Assembly (NCBI GenBank): GCA_963784645.1
Contig: CAWARY010000018.1
Span: 124,001-188,000 of the forward strand
DNA length: 64,000 bases
Origin: JBBRVW01 sp963784645
GTDB taxonomy: Bacteria; Actinomycetota; Actinomycetes; JACCUZ01
Direction of reading: 5' to 3'
Shown here: one piece after another, positions 28,947-38,198 of the stretch
How positions within the stretch are numbered: the first letter of the stretch is position 1
Layout: each line of letters opens with the position of its first letter
Translations under genes and position numbers: made by a program
Notes under the pieces: model-generated
What the model saw: only the letters and a program-made list of their open reading frames with translations
What the model was told of the DNA's origin: nothing
Databases searched by the model: none

Positions 28947-30323
28947 TCAGGACACGACCGGGGAGGTCGGGCTCCGGTGCCGGCCCGCCACGGCGGCCCG
29001 GACCTGCTCGGACAGGTCGGTGAGCCGGGACAGCTCGACCTCGTCGAAGTCCTGCCGCCCGGCCGTCCGGTCCAGCCGCTCGAGCTGTCCGGTCACCGCG
29101 GCCCGGTGCCGCGGGAGCCGGGCGGTCCAGGCCACCTCCGCGAGCAGCGCGTACAGCCGGGCGAGCACGTCCGGGTCGGCGGCGCCGTAGCGGCGCGGGG
29201 CCGAGACCGCCAGGTCCAGCAGGTCGGCGAAGTCCGGCCGGTAGCGGTAGACGCGCGGCCGCTGCTCGTCGTCCACGAGCACGTCCGGGCCGAGGGCCAG
29301 CGAGCTGTACGTGCCCAGCAGCGCGGCGCTGTGCCCGAGGGCCCGGACGGCGGTGCGAGGGTCGTTGATGCCCGGCGAGAGGGCCTTGCTCGCCACGTCG
29401 GTGATCTGCTTGAGGCCGAACCCGACGTCCTGCGACGCGGTCGGCTCGTGGCTGATCGTGAGGGCCTGCTCGAGTGCGACAGCCAGGTCGTCCATCTCCG
29501 GAGTGCCAGCGGGGGCGTCAGCTGCGTCCCACCGCCAGCCCACCGGCGTGCCGGCCACGATCGAGCTGCCCGGCGCGCGCTCGAGCAGGAGGACGCTGCC
29601 GGTGTCGACCGCCAGCCGGAGCAGCCGGGCGCCGTCGACCGAGACGAGGAAGCCCGAGTCCGCCGCCAGCAGCGGCTCGGCTCCCGCCGGCGGGACGGGC
29701 AGGACGACCGCGTCGCCGGCGCCCTCCCGCGGACCGAGGAACCGGCCCGCATCGTCCTCGGCCTGCGCGTGGACCCGTCGCAGCATCGTCTCGACCCGGA
29801 TCTCGCCTGCCAGGTGCGACAGGAACAGCACCAGGCCCAGGACGCTGGCCAGCGCGAGCAGCAGCGCGAGCGTGACCGCGACCTGGGGCACGAACCCCGG
29901 GGTGCTCGACGCCTCGGTGCGGACGGTGCGCAGCACCGTGAGCGAGTAGACGAACGTCGCGACGAACAACGCCAGGGTGACGTGCACGAACCGGTCCGAG
30001 CTGAAGGTGCGCAGCAGCCGGGGGGAGAACTGGCTGCTCGCGAGCTGCAGGGTGACCACGGTGAGGCTGAACGTCAGCGACGTCAGGGTCACCAGCGAGC
30101 CCGAGATGGCGCTGAGCACCGACCGCGCGGCGTCCGGGCCGCCGGTGAACAGGTAGCCGGACAGCGCATCCGGTAGGTGCTGGTCGAACCGCTGGTCCGC
30201 GTCGGGCAGGGCGACCCCGAGAACCACCGCCAGCACGAGACCGACCACGGGCAACGGCCAGATGACGCTACGGAAGGCCTCGGCGGCCGCCGTCAGTCGC
30301 TCGCGGACCGGCGTGTTCGGCAT
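28947..30323 (-). CDS. DUF2254 membrane protein
   Basis: The 458-residue product starts at ATG 30323 (MPNTPVRERLTAAAEAF). An upstream ATG at 30371 overlaps the preceding gene's stop as ATGA and would add 16 mostly basic residues; either is possible. Four helices lie in the first ~200 residues (SVIWPLPVVGLVLAVVLGVAL, VLSAISGSLVTLTSLTFSLTVVTLQL, VTLALFVATFVYSLTVL, VAVTLALLLALASVLGLVLFL), followed by a ~250-residue soluble part. DUF2254 proteins have no assigned function. Convergent with the VanW gene (11 bp). Confidence 0.87.
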   Translation of the reverse strand: MPNTPVRERLTAAAEAFRSVIWPLPVVGLVLAVVLGVALPDADQRFDQHLPDALSGYLFTGGPDAARSVLSAISGSLVTLTSLTFSLTVVTLQLASSQFSPRLLRTFSSDRFVHVTLALFVATFVYSLTVLRTVRTEASSTPGFVPQVAVTLALLLALASVLGLVLFLSHLAGEIRVETMLRRVHAQAEDDAGRFLGPREGAGDAVVLPVPPAGAEPLLAADSGFLVSVDGARLLRLAVDTGSVLLLERAPGSSIVAGTPVGWRWDAADAPAGTPEMDDLAVALEQALTISHEPTASQDVGFGLKQITDVASKALSPGINDPRTAVRALGHSAALLGTYSSLALGPDVLVDDEQRPRVYRYRPDFADLLDLAVSAPRRYGAADPDVLARLYALLAEVAWTARLPRHRAAVTGQLERLDRTAGRQDFDEVELSRLTDLSEQVRAAVAGRHRSPTSPVVS

Positions 30324-30367
30324 CGGCCTGCCCACCCCTCGTCGACGACGGCAAGAGATCCCCCGGC

Positions 30368-31321
30368 TCATCCGAGTGGTGCCGTCTCCGGGGCACGGTA
30401 GCCGTAAGGATGGTGCGTGACGTAGCCCAGCGCGTCGTAGAGGCGCAGCGCCGCGGCGTTCACGGCACGCACCTGGAGGTACGACGACGACGCACCCTGC
30501 TGCCGCGCCCAGCCGAGCAGCGTGGCCATCACCGCTGACCCGATGCGCTGCCGCCGCGCGCTCGGTGCGACGTCGACCGACGTGACGCCGCACCAGGCAC
30601 CTTCGACGGAGACCCGGCCGATGCCGACCGGCTCGTCGCCGCGGTAGAGCGTCGCGAAGCCGACCACCGGCGGCCCGGTGAGGATCGCGAGGTGGCCTGC
30701 AGTGTCGGGGTCGAGGTCGTGCATGAGCGCGCACCAGTCGCTCCCGGGCACCCGCTCGACCACGGCGCGCAGGTCGTCCCTCGGCGGCACCTGGGCGAGG
30801 ACGGCCGCGACCGGCGCGACCTGCACCACCGTGACGTGCTGCCGACGCCACCCGGCCTCCTCCAGGAAGGCGTTCCACGGCTCCACCAGGGGCAGCTGGA
30901 GCAGCGGCGGCAGGCCGCGGTCGGCGTACCACTGCGCGGTGAGCGCGAGCGCCTCGTCGACCGGGACACCGGGGTCGCCCACCGCCAGGGCCGAGTTGGC
31001 CCGGCCGGTGATGCCGCCGTGGGCGCGCCGCACCCAGTCGCCGAGCAGCTCGTGCTCGCGAGCCGGCCAGCCGGCCCAGCAGATGCGCTGCATCTGGGCC
31101 GCGGAGACGTGAGGGACCTCCCAGCCGCGCCGTGGCGTCGCCGCCGGGACCACCTTGGCGGCTGACACGGCCGATGTCGCGAAGGCCACCACCGCACCGC
31201 GCGCGAGCACCTCGAGCCGGTCGTCGGAGATCTCGAGCAGGTGCCCGAGGACGTCGGTCAGGCCACCCTCGACCTGGCGCCGCACGGACACGCGGCGTCC
31301 CACGTCACGGCTCGTGAGCAT
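30368..31321 (-). CDS. GNAT family N-acetyltransferase
   Basis: The 317-residue protein starts at ATG 31321. The C-terminal ~130 residues carry the GNAT fold with acetyl-CoA loop SARRQRIGSAVMATLLGWARQQG and terminal NAAALRLYDALGY. The N-terminal ~170 residues (MLTSRDVGRRVSVRRQVEGGLTDVLGHLLEISDDRLEVLARG) form a second domain reminiscent of a small SH3-like barrel. It is divergent from the ferredoxin gene, an arrangement I recall in related actinobacteria. Substrate unknown. Confidence 0.87.
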   Translation of the reverse strand: MLTSRDVGRRVSVRRQVEGGLTDVLGHLLEISDDRLEVLARGAVVAFATSAVSAAKVVPAATPRRGWEVPHVSAAQMQRICWAGWPAREHELLGDWVRRAHGGITGRANSALAVGDPGVPVDEALALTAQWYADRGLPPLLQLPLVEPWNAFLEEAGWRRQHVTVVQVAPVAAVLAQVPPRDDLRAVVERVPGSDWCALMHDLDPDTAGHLAILTGPPVVGFATLYRGDEPVGIGRVSVEGAWCGVTSVDVAPSARRQRIGSAVMATLLGWARQQGASSSYLQVRAVNAAALRLYDALGYVTHHPYGYRAPETAPLG

Positions 31322-31454
31322 GTGCAACACCCCTGCGGCAACTAGTCTGCGACCGGACGGCGATACTAGGCGGGCACCAGGTGAGCACCCGGCCCTGCCC
31401 GCAGGGGGGATCGCCCGCCGACTGGTACGACCCACGCCCGGGAGGGACCCGACT

Positions 31455-31787
31455 GTGACCTACGTCATCGCGCAGCCCTGCGTCGACCTCATCGACAAGG
31501 CCTGTATCGAGGAGTGCCCCGTCGACTGCATCTACGAGGGCAAGCGGATGCTGTACATCCACCCGGACGAATGTGTCGACTGCGGCGCCTGCGAGCCGGT
31601 CTGCCCGGTCGAGGCGATCTTCTACGAGGACGACACCCCGGAGCAGTGGAAGGACTACTACAAGGCCAACGTCGAGTTCTTCGACGACCTCGGGTCGCCC
31701 GGTGGTGCGGCAAAGATGGGGAAGATCGACAAGGACCACCCGCTCATCGCGGCCCTCCCTCCCCAGAACACCGACGCGGCGCACTGA
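31455..31787 (+). CDS. fdxA: 7Fe ferredoxin (3Fe-4S/4Fe-4S)
   Basis: The 110-residue protein starts at GTG 31455 behind GGGAGGGA. The N-terminal cluster region is VIAQPCVDLIDKACIEECPVDCIYEG. The second is HPDECVDCGACEPVCPVEAIFYEDD. The cysteine spacing matches the 7Fe FdxA/FdxC group of actinobacteria (Rv1177-like). It is a small cytoplasmic electron carrier. It lies 9 bp before the aminotransferase gene, as in the Rv1177-Rv1178 pair. Confidence 0.95.
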   Translation: MTYVIAQPCVDLIDKACIEECPVDCIYEGKRMLYIHPDECVDCGACEPVCPVEAIFYEDDTPEQWKDYYKANVEFFDDLGSPGGAAKMGKIDKDHPLIAALPPQNTDAAH

Positions 31788-31795
31788 CCAGTCGC

Positions 31796-32929
31796 GTGCC
31801 CCGCGGCGCCGGTCCGGTCTCGGGACGGCTCCCGGACTTCCCCTGGGACCTGCTGGCGCCGTACGCGCGGACGGCGCGGGCACACCCCGACGGAGTGGTC
31901 GACCTGTCGGTCGGCACGCCGGTCGACCCCACTCCCGAGGTGGTGCGTGCTGCGCTCCGGGCCGCCGACGACGCCCCCGGCTACCCGCAGACGCACGGCA
32001 CGCCGGCGCTGCGCGAGGCCGTCGTCGACTGGTACCACCGCCGTGGCATCCCCGGTGTCGACCCCGCGGCGGTCATGCCCACGGTCGGCTCCAAGGAGCT
32101 GGTGGCCTGGCTGCCGACGCTGCTCGGCCTCGGCCCGGGGGACGTGGTCGTGCACCCGGAGGTCGCCTACCCGACGTACGACGTGGGCGCCCGGCTGGCC
32201 GGTGCCATCCCGGTGGCCACCGACGGCCTCACGTCGCTCGGCCCCCAGCGGGTCCGGCTGGTCTGGCTGAACAGCCCCGCCAACCCGACCGGCAAGGTCC
32301 TGCCCCTCGAGCACCTGCGCAAGGTCGTCGACTGGGCACGTGAGCGAGGCGCCGTCGTCGCGTCCGACGAGTGCTACGCCGAGCTCGGCTGGGGCGGGTG
32401 GCAGGACTCCGGCACGCCGTCGGTGCTCGACCCGAGGGTCTGCGGCGGCAGCCACGACAACCTGCTGTCCGTCTACTCGCTGTCGAAGCGGTCCAACCTC
32501 GCCGGCTACCGGGCAGCGTTCGTCGCGGGTGACCCGGCGCTCGTGCGCGAGCTCGTCGAGGTGCGGCGGCACGCCGGCATGATCGTGCCTGCCCCGGTGC
32601 AGGCGGCCATGGTCGCGGCGCTCGGCGACGACACCCACGTCCGCGAGCAGCACGCGCGGTACGCCGCCCGGCGGCTCGTGCTCCGCGCGGCGCTGGAGGG
32701 GGCGGGCTGGCGGATCGACGGCTCGGAGGCGGGGCTCTACCTGTGGGTCACCCGTGACGAGGACTGCTGGGATTCCGTCGCGCACCTCGCCGGTCTCGGC
32801 ATCCTCGCCGCCCCGGGCGCGTTCTACGGCCCGGCCGGCAGCCGGCACGTTCGGGTGGCGCTCACCGCCACCGACGAGCGGGTGGCTGCCGCCGCGCAGC
32901 GGCTGGGTGCAGCGCCCGCGGTTGCGTGA
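31796..32929 (+). CDS. dapC: Succinyldiaminopimelate aminotransferase
   Basis: The 377-residue fold-type I PLP enzyme starts at GTG 31796. It shows QTHGTPALREAV, WLNSPANPTGKVLP, SDECYAELGW and the PLP-lysine motif SLSKRSNLAGYR. Position next to fdxA and clustering with dapD/dapE support assignment as DapC of the succinylase branch of meso-diaminopimelate/lysine synthesis (N-succinyl-2-amino-6-oxopimelate plus glutamate). Another class I aminotransferase role cannot be excluded from sequence alone. Confidence 0.9.
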   Translation: MPRGAGPVSGRLPDFPWDLLAPYARTARAHPDGVVDLSVGTPVDPTPEVVRAALRAADDAPGYPQTHGTPALREAVVDWYHRRGIPGVDPAAVMPTVGSKELVAWLPTLLGLGPGDVVVHPEVAYPTYDVGARLAGAIPVATDGLTSLGPQRVRLVWLNSPANPTGKVLPLEHLRKVVDWARERGAVVASDECYAELGWGGWQDSGTPSVLDPRVCGGSHDNLLSVYSLSKRSNLAGYRAAFVAGDPALVRELVEVRRHAGMIVPAPVQAAMVAALGDDTHVREQHARYAARRLVLRAALEGAGWRIDGSEAGLYLWVTRDEDCWDSVAHLAGLGILAAPGAFYGPAGSRHVRVALTATDERVAAAAQRLGAAPAVA

Positions 32930-33020
32930 CTGTCGGCTTTCGCCCTCCTGACAGGCCGCGGCTGCCTACGATCGACCTCGGACGGCGGCCGCCGGTCCGC
33001 TCGCTCCGCACGGGGGACCG

Positions 33021-34283
33021 ATGCCGTCTCGCAGCGCCCGCACCACCTTCCTCGCCCTGCTCGCCGCTGTCGCGTTGGCAGCCGGTCTGGTGGCCGTGCC
33101 GGCCGGCCCCGCCTCGGCGGCCGGCACGTACGTCGTGGTCCTGTCCGCGACCACCCCGGTGGTCACGTACGGCCAGGACGCCCGGCTGCGCGCCGTGGTC
33201 ACCGCGGGCGGTGTCCCGGCCGCCGGGGTGGGTGTGAGCCTGGACCGCACCAGCCCGACCGAGGACTCCGTCGGCTACGGCTACACGGACGCGGCCGGCG
33301 TCGTCTCCTTCACCGACTACCAGCCCTCAGCCGGGTCGACCTACGTCGCGACCGCGGAGTTCGAGGACAGCTCCGCACCGGTCGCGCTCGCGGTCGCGTA
33401 CGCCGTGGTGCCGTTCGCGCGTGACTCGTTCTTCGATCCCACGTTGCTGTCGCCGGTGGCCGTACCGCCCGGCGGACAGATCGTCCTGCGCGGCCGGGTC
33501 CAGCCCGTCGGGTCCACCTCGCCGCTGACGGTGGAGCAGCGCTTCGGCGCCGGCGAGTGGCAGCCCCTCGGCACCGTCCCGGTCGCTGCCGACGGCACGT
33601 TCACCCTCCCGCTCGGGAAGCGCAGCCAGGTCGGCACGTACACCGTGCGCGCGACGCACCCCGCCGAGGGTGCGCTGGTGGCCGGTGCTGGCGAGGCGAC
33701 CGCGACGGTCACCGTCACCGGTACGGGGAAGCGCGCCGCCTGGCGGCCGATCGCGGGCACGAAGCGGGCGCCGGCCCGCTGGGGCACCTGCCGGATCGGC
33801 TACCAGGTGAACCCACGGCGGATGCCCGCCGCCGGGCTCACGGACCTCCGCGAGGCCATGCGTCGCGTCACCCTGGTCACCGGGATCCGGTTCCGCTACC
33901 TCGGGCGGACGTCGGTCATCCCGCGGGCCGGCTACGGCGGACCCGGTCTCAACAGGATGGTCGTCGCCTGGGCCCCGCCGGCGAAGAGCGGCGGCCTGCT
34001 CTTCGGTCCGATCGCCGGCGTGGGCGGCACCTCGCGCAGCGGGTCGCGGCTGCTGTCCGGCTACGTGCTGATGAGCTCCGACTACGCCCGCAGCGCCGAG
34101 CCGGGGTTCGGCTCGGGGGCGCCGCACGGCCTGGTCCTCATGCACGAGCTGGGGCACGTCGTCGGCCTGGACCACTCCAGCGACGCGCAGCAGATCATGG
34201 CGCCGGGTTCACCGCTGCCGGCCTCGGTGTGGGGCGCCGCCGACCTCAACGGTCTGCGCCACGTCGGCGCCCGCTGCCGCTGA
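33021..34283 (+). CDS. Secreted matrixin-like zinc metalloprotease
   Basis: A 420-residue precursor with a Sec signal peptide (FLALLAAVALAAGLVAVPAGPASA, cleavage near residue 33). Two Ig-like/bacterial surface domains follow (~35-130 and ~135-235). The catalytic domain has the metzincin signature HELGHVVGLDH (zinc His375, 379, 385) and a Met-turn IMAPG, close to peptidase M10. CRIGYQVNPRRMP marks the domain start. Probably released or wall-associated. It ends 4 bp from the convergent lipoprotein gene. Confidence 0.88.
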   Translation: MPSRSARTTFLALLAAVALAAGLVAVPAGPASAAGTYVVVLSATTPVVTYGQDARLRAVVTAGGVPAAGVGVSLDRTSPTEDSVGYGYTDAAGVVSFTDYQPSAGSTYVATAEFEDSSAPVALAVAYAVVPFARDSFFDPTLLSPVAVPPGGQIVLRGRVQPVGSTSPLTVEQRFGAGEWQPLGTVPVAADGTFTLPLGKRSQVGTYTVRATHPAEGALVAGAGEATATVTVTGTGKRAAWRPIAGTKRAPARWGTCRIGYQVNPRRMPAAGLTDLREAMRRVTLVTGIRFRYLGRTSVIPRAGYGGPGLNRMVVAWAPPAKSGGLLFGPIAGVGGTSRSGSRLLSGYVLMSSDYARSAEPGFGSGAPHGLVLMHELGHVVGLDHSSDAQQIMAPGSPLPASVWGAADLNGLRHVGARCR

Positions 34284-34287
34284 TACG

Positions 34288-35127
34288 TCAGCGGTGGTAC
34301 GGGCGGCCGCTCTCGACGGCCACGTGCACGTGGTCCTTGTGCCGCAGCACCGCGTCGCCCCGGTCGGCGAAGGTCGCGCCGGGGTGCACGTAGTCGCGCC
34401 ACCCGGCACCGGCCGCCCACGACGTCCAGATCCGGTCGTCGTAGATGACCGACAGCACCTGGTGGTCGGCCGCGTGCGCGAGCAGCCACTGCGCGAAGAC
34501 CCAGCCGCGCCGGCGCTGCTCCGCGTCGCCGACGGGGCGGAAGAAGACGTCGACCGCGCGCCCCTCGTAGTGCGCCGACCCGTCGACGTGGCCGCTGCGC
34601 ACCCCGCCGCGGGCGAACCCGCCGGCGACGAGCGGGCCGAACACCTCGGTCCAGCCGGACCGCAGCCGGCCGGCCCGGGGTACCAGGCCGTTCGGTCCGG
34701 GCTCCTGCGGCTCGACGGGTGAGCGGGCCCACGAGCAGACCAGCCGGGACCCGCGCCGTACGCCGGCCAGCCCCGCCGCGACCTCGGCGGCCGCGGCGGG
34801 GTCGACGGCAGCCGACGTGGCGAGCACCGCCGAGGTCAGGCGCCGCGCCACCTGCTCACCGCTGTTCCGGCCGGACCGTCCCAGCTCGGCAGCGCGGGTG
34901 GTGAGCGTCTGCGCCTCCGTCCCGAGCAGCGACACGTTGCCGGAGCTGGTCGGGACCCAGCAGTCCTTGACGACCACGGGGGACTCCGCGTGACCCGGTG
35001 CGACGCTCGCCGCCGCCGGTCCGGCGACCGGTCCGGCTGCAGGCGAGGTGCAGCCGGTGAGGGCGGCGAGCAGGGCCGCCCCGCCCGCCGCCGCACACCG
35101 TCCTCGCCACACCCGGTCGAGCCTCAC
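34288..35127 (-). CDS. Lipoprotein with M15-like zinc-peptidase fold (paralogue 1)
   Basis: A 279-residue product with lipobox LTGC (Cys26). The C-terminal half has SGHVDGSAHYEGRAVDVFF (His186, Asp193) and a C-terminal DHVH (His266, His268). This SxHxxGxAxD...HxH pattern is that of LAS/M15-type zinc peptidases (VanY, MepA), also seen in ARB_07466-like domains. That suggests a periplasmic cell-wall peptidase, but a separate catalytic base cannot be pinned down. Paralogous to the gene at 35564. Confidence 0.75.
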   Translation of the reverse strand: MRLDRVWRGRCAAAGGAALLAALTGCTSPAAGPVAGPAAASVAPGHAESPVVVKDCWVPTSSGNVSLLGTEAQTLTTRAAELGRSGRNSGEQVARRLTSAVLATSAAVDPAAAAEVAAGLAGVRRGSRLVCSWARSPVEPQEPGPNGLVPRAGRLRSGWTEVFGPLVAGGFARGGVRSGHVDGSAHYEGRAVDVFFRPVGDAEQRRRGWVFAQWLLAHAADHQVLSVIYDDRIWTSWAAGAGWRDYVHPGATFADRGDAVLRHKDHVHVAVESGRPYHR

Positions 35128-35188
35128 CCACGAACCCGCGGCCCGCCAGGTCTCGTGTCCGGATCGTTGTCCGGTCTACCGTGCCGGC

Positions 35189-35530
35189 GTGGCTGACTTC
35201 GTGATCCGTCGCTGGGACCTCGACCCTTACCCCGGCGACCAGGCGCCTCCGCACGTGCACCACGCGTCCGACGAGGCGTTCTGCGTCCTCGACGGCCGCC
35301 TCGAGGTGCTGGTGGGTGAGGAGCGTCAGGTGATCGGGGCCGGTGAGCACGTGCTCGTCCCGGCCGGCCACGTGCACACCTTCGCCACCGTCGGCGACGA
35401 GCCGGTGTCCGTGCTCGCGGTCATGACCGAGGAGATCGACGCTCTGGTGACCGCGCTGCACCAGGTGGCGACGCCGGCGGAGCGGGACGCGGTGTGGGCC
35501 CGGTTCCGGTCCGCGCCGGTCGCGGGCTGA
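35189..35530 (+). CDS. Cupin domain protein
   Basis: A 113-residue single cupin starting at GTG 35189. Motif 1 is PPHVHHASDEAFCVLDGRLEV with metal-type His/His/Glu residues. Motif 2 is LVPAGHVHTFATVGDEPVSVLAV. The C-terminal helix ends ALHQVATPAERDAVWARF. Likely metal-binding and small-molecule-related; the substrate cannot be inferred. It lies between the two M15-like genes and is divergent from the first. Confidence 0.85.
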   Translation: MADFVIRRWDLDPYPGDQAPPHVHHASDEAFCVLDGRLEVLVGEERQVIGAGEHVLVPAGHVHTFATVGDEPVSVLAVMTEEIDALVTALHQVATPAERDAVWARFRSAPVAG

Positions 35531-35563
35531 TCGGCCGAGTCCCGACCGCAGCGGCCGGGTGGG

Positions 35564-36460
35564 TCAGGTGCCGCGCGGCACGTCGACGTGCACGTGGTCC
35601 TCGTGCAGCAGCACCGGGTTGTCGGTGCTGCCGCCCGGATAGCGGTAGGTCCGCCAGCCCTGCACGGACCGGGCGGTGCTCCAGATCTCGCGGTCGAAGA
35701 TGACGGTCGCCAGGTGCAGCCGCTCCGCGTGGGCCACCAGCCAGAGGGCGGTCTGCCAGCCCTCGACCGTCGACGCGGCGCTGATCGGGCGGTAGAAGAC
35801 GTCGACCGCCCGGCCCTCGTAGTGCGCCGACCCTTCGACGTGGCCGTTGCTCACCCCGCCGGCCTCGAACCCGCCGAGCACCTGCTTGCCGAAGACCGCG
35901 CGCATCGCCAGTCGCACGGCATCGGCTCGCGGGGTGAGCCCGAGCTCGCCGGTGCGTTCGGCGAAGAGGTCCGGGCCGACGAGCGGGGCGACGCAGGTGA
36001 GCGCCGCTCCACGCTGCCCGAGCAGTGCCCGTGCGACGCCGCGGGAGGCCGCGTCGGACAGCGCGACGTCCGGGAGCAGCCGGTAGACGGTGCGCGCGGC
36101 CTCCGGCGAGATCTCGGTCGCCGGCCGGGCCGCGAGCGCCCGGTCCACGGCGGCGGCGACGCCGTTCTCGGTCGCACCGATCCTGGTCCCGACCCCCGCG
36201 ACGGTGGTGGCGGTCATCGCCTCGGCGGTCGTCCAGGTCAGCTGGTCGGTGCCCGTGTCGAGCGTGCAGGGCGGCCCGTCGCCCAGCCCGAGCGCCGGGC
36301 CGAGCGGTGTCCGCGTGACCAGCAGCCAGCCACCCGCGCCGAGCAGCAGCACGACGACCAACGCCGTGACCGCGAGCCGGCCACGTCGGGTCAGCCGCAC
36401 GGCAGGTCCCGTCGCACCGACCCATTCTCGTGCGGCGGCACCGCTGCCGCCGCGGGCCAC
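35564..36460 (-). CDS. Membrane-anchored M15-like zinc-peptidase fold protein (paralogue 2)
   Basis: A 298-residue protein with one N-terminal anchor (LAVTALVVVLLLGAGGWLLV, residues ~29-48) in place of the lipobox of its paralogue. The C-terminal domain repeats the motif SNGHVEGSAHYEGRAVDVFY (His213, Asp220) and EDHVHVDV (His289, His291). Spacing and surrounding residues closely follow the protein encoded at 34288, so the pair arose by duplication. Predicted extracytoplasmic and possibly acting on peptidoglycan. Confidence 0.75.
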   Translation of the reverse strand: MARGGSGAAAREWVGATGPAVRLTRRGRLAVTALVVVLLLGAGGWLLVTRTPLGPALGLGDGPPCTLDTGTDQLTWTTAEAMTATTVAGVGTRIGATENGVAAAVDRALAARPATEISPEAARTVYRLLPDVALSDAASRGVARALLGQRGAALTCVAPLVGPDLFAERTGELGLTPRADAVRLAMRAVFGKQVLGGFEAGGVSNGHVEGSAHYEGRAVDVFYRPISAASTVEGWQTALWLVAHAERLHLATVIFDREIWSTARSVQGWRTYRYPGGSTDNPVLLHEDHVHVDVPRGT

Positions 36461-36509
36461 GCCGACACCGCGGCCGACGGTTCCACCTGCCGGCGTTTCC
36501 CCGCGGCGG

Positions 36510-37472
36510 TCAGTCGTTCGCGTGCAGGGCGGCGTTGAGCTCGACCCGCTTGCCCTCCCGCGGCCTGGCCTCGACGGCCCCGGTCTGGGAGTTGCGCAGG
36601 AACAGCAGCCCGCTGGCGCCGAACAGCTCGCGCGCTTTGACGACCTCGCCGTCGCGCTCGCCGCCGACGATGAGCACCTTGGTCCCGGCGGTGACGTAGA
36701 GACCGGCCTCGACGACGCAGTCGTCCCCGAGCGCGATGCCGACCCCCGCGTTGGCCCCGATCAGGCAGCGCTCGCCGATCGTCACGACGAGCTCGCCGCC
36801 CCCGGAGAGGGTGCCGAGGATCGAGGCGCCGCCGCCGACGTCCGAGCCGTCGCCCACGGTGACGCCGGCGACGATCCGGCCCTCGACCATCGAGGTGCCG
36901 AGGGTGCCGGCGTTGAAGTTCACGAAGCCCTCGTGCATGACGGTCGTGCCGCTCGCCAGGTGCGCGCCGAGCCGCACCCGGTCGGCGTCGGCGATGCGGA
37001 CGCCGGACGGCAGGACGTAGTCGACCATGCGGGGGAACTTGTCGACGCCGAGCACGGTCACCGGGCCGCGCGACAGGAGACGCAGGCGGGTCTGCTCGAA
37101 GTCGTCGACGGCGCACGGTCCGTGGTCGGTCCACACGACGTTGGTCAGCAGGCCGAAGATCCCGGTGAGGTCGGCGCCGTGCGGCCGCACCAGCCGGTGC
37201 GACAGCAGGTGCAGGCGGAGCCATACGTCGAGGGTGCCGGCCGGCGGCGCGTCGAGGTCGGCCGTGACCTCGACGAGGTGGCGGCGGGTGCCGCGGTCGT
37301 CGTCGTCACCGGTGAGCTTCTCGAGCGCCGCCCGGTCGACGGTGCTGCTCGGGGCGTCGCCGAGGACCGGACCGGGGAACCAGACGTCCAGCACGTCACC
37401 GCTCCGCGTGTGCGTCGTGGCCAGCCCGACGCCGTAGGCCGTGCGGGGCGGGGACTCGCTGGTGCCGGGCAT
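36510..37472 (-). CDS. dapD: Tetrahydrodipicolinate N-succinyltransferase
   Basis: The 320-residue product starts at ATG 37472. A left-handed beta-helix hexapeptide region runs ~170-270 (SGVRIADADRVRLGAHLASGTTVMHEGFVNFNAGTLG, MVEGRIVAGVTVGDGSDVGGGASILGTLSGGG). The N-terminal part and C-terminus (LYVTAGTKVL, KARELFGASGLLFLRNS) match the long actinobacterial DapD (Rv1201c type). It transfers succinyl from succinyl-CoA to tetrahydrodipicolinate, opening the succinylase branch of lysine/DAP synthesis. dapE lies nearby in the opposite direction. Confidence 0.95.
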   Translation of the reverse strand: MPGTSESPPRTAYGVGLATTHTRSGDVLDVWFPGPVLGDAPSSTVDRAALEKLTGDDDDRGTRRHLVEVTADLDAPPAGTLDVWLRLHLLSHRLVRPHGADLTGIFGLLTNVVWTDHGPCAVDDFEQTRLRLLSRGPVTVLGVDKFPRMVDYVLPSGVRIADADRVRLGAHLASGTTVMHEGFVNFNAGTLGTSMVEGRIVAGVTVGDGSDVGGGASILGTLSGGGELVVTIGERCLIGANAGVGIALGDDCVVEAGLYVTAGTKVLIVGGERDGEVVKARELFGASGLLFLRNSQTGAVEARPREGKRVELNAALHAND

Positions 37473-37510
37473 GGACGTCAGCCTGCCAGAGCCGGGTAGC
37501 GTCCTCGCGC

Positions 37511-38188
37511 ATGGCACTGGCACGGTGGAAGGACCTCTGCGTCGACGTCGCCGACCCCACGGTGGTCGCGGCGTTCTGGGGGCCGCTGCTCGGGCTGGAG
37601 ACGCATCCCCACACCCGCACCGGAGTCACCCGGCTGGCGGGCGGGCCGGTGGAGCGCACCACCTGGCTCAACCGGGTGCCGGAGCCGAAGACGGTCAAGA
37701 ACCGCGTGCACCCCGACCTCGTTCTGGACTCGGTGCAGCCGCTGCTCGCTGCCGGGGCCACCGTGCTGCACGCGCCGGCGCCCGGCTGGGACTGGCACGT
37801 GCTCGCCGACCCCGAGGGCAACGAGCTCTGTGTCTTCACGCCGGCGCCGCGCGACTGGTCGAGCGGCCTGGACGTCGACGCGACTGACGCCGAGAGGCTC
37901 GCGGCGTGGTGGTCCGGGGTCCTGGACGCGCGGCTCTCGCCCGGCCCGGACGGCGTACGCCGGTGGCTGCGGGACGTGCCCGGGCTGCCGTTCGACGTCT
38001 GGAAGTTCGTACCGTGCCCGGACCCGAAGATCGTCAAGAACCGCTGGCACTGGGACGTGGTGTGCGACGACGTCGACGCTCTCGTCGCGCGGGGCGCGTC
38101 CCTGCTGCGCGGGCCGGACGAGGACATCGACTGGCACGTCCTCGCCGACCCCGAAGGCAACGAGTTCTGCGCCTTCCGGTCCCACTAG
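37511..38188 (+). CDS. Two-domain VOC/glyoxalase-like protein
   Basis: A 225-residue protein built of two tandem glyoxalase-like halves. Each half ends with DWHVLADPEGNE followed by LCVF or FCAF, and each contains PDPK- or PEPKTVKNR-like segments. It resembles the glyoxalase-like PF18029 family rather than a characterised glyoxalase. No substrate can be proposed. It starts 38 bp from the divergent dapD start and precedes dapE by 10 bp, so it may be co-transcribed with dapE. Confidence 0.87.
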   Translation: MALARWKDLCVDVADPTVVAAFWGPLLGLETHPHTRTGVTRLAGGPVERTTWLNRVPEPKTVKNRVHPDLVLDSVQPLLAAGATVLHAPAPGWDWHVLADPEGNELCVFTPAPRDWSSGLDVDATDAERLAAWWSGVLDARLSPGPDGVRRWLRDVPGLPFDVWKFVPCPDPKIVKNRWHWDVVCDDVDALVARGASLLRGPDEDIDWHVLADPEGNEFCAFRSH

Positions 38189-38198
38189 GGTCCGGGGC

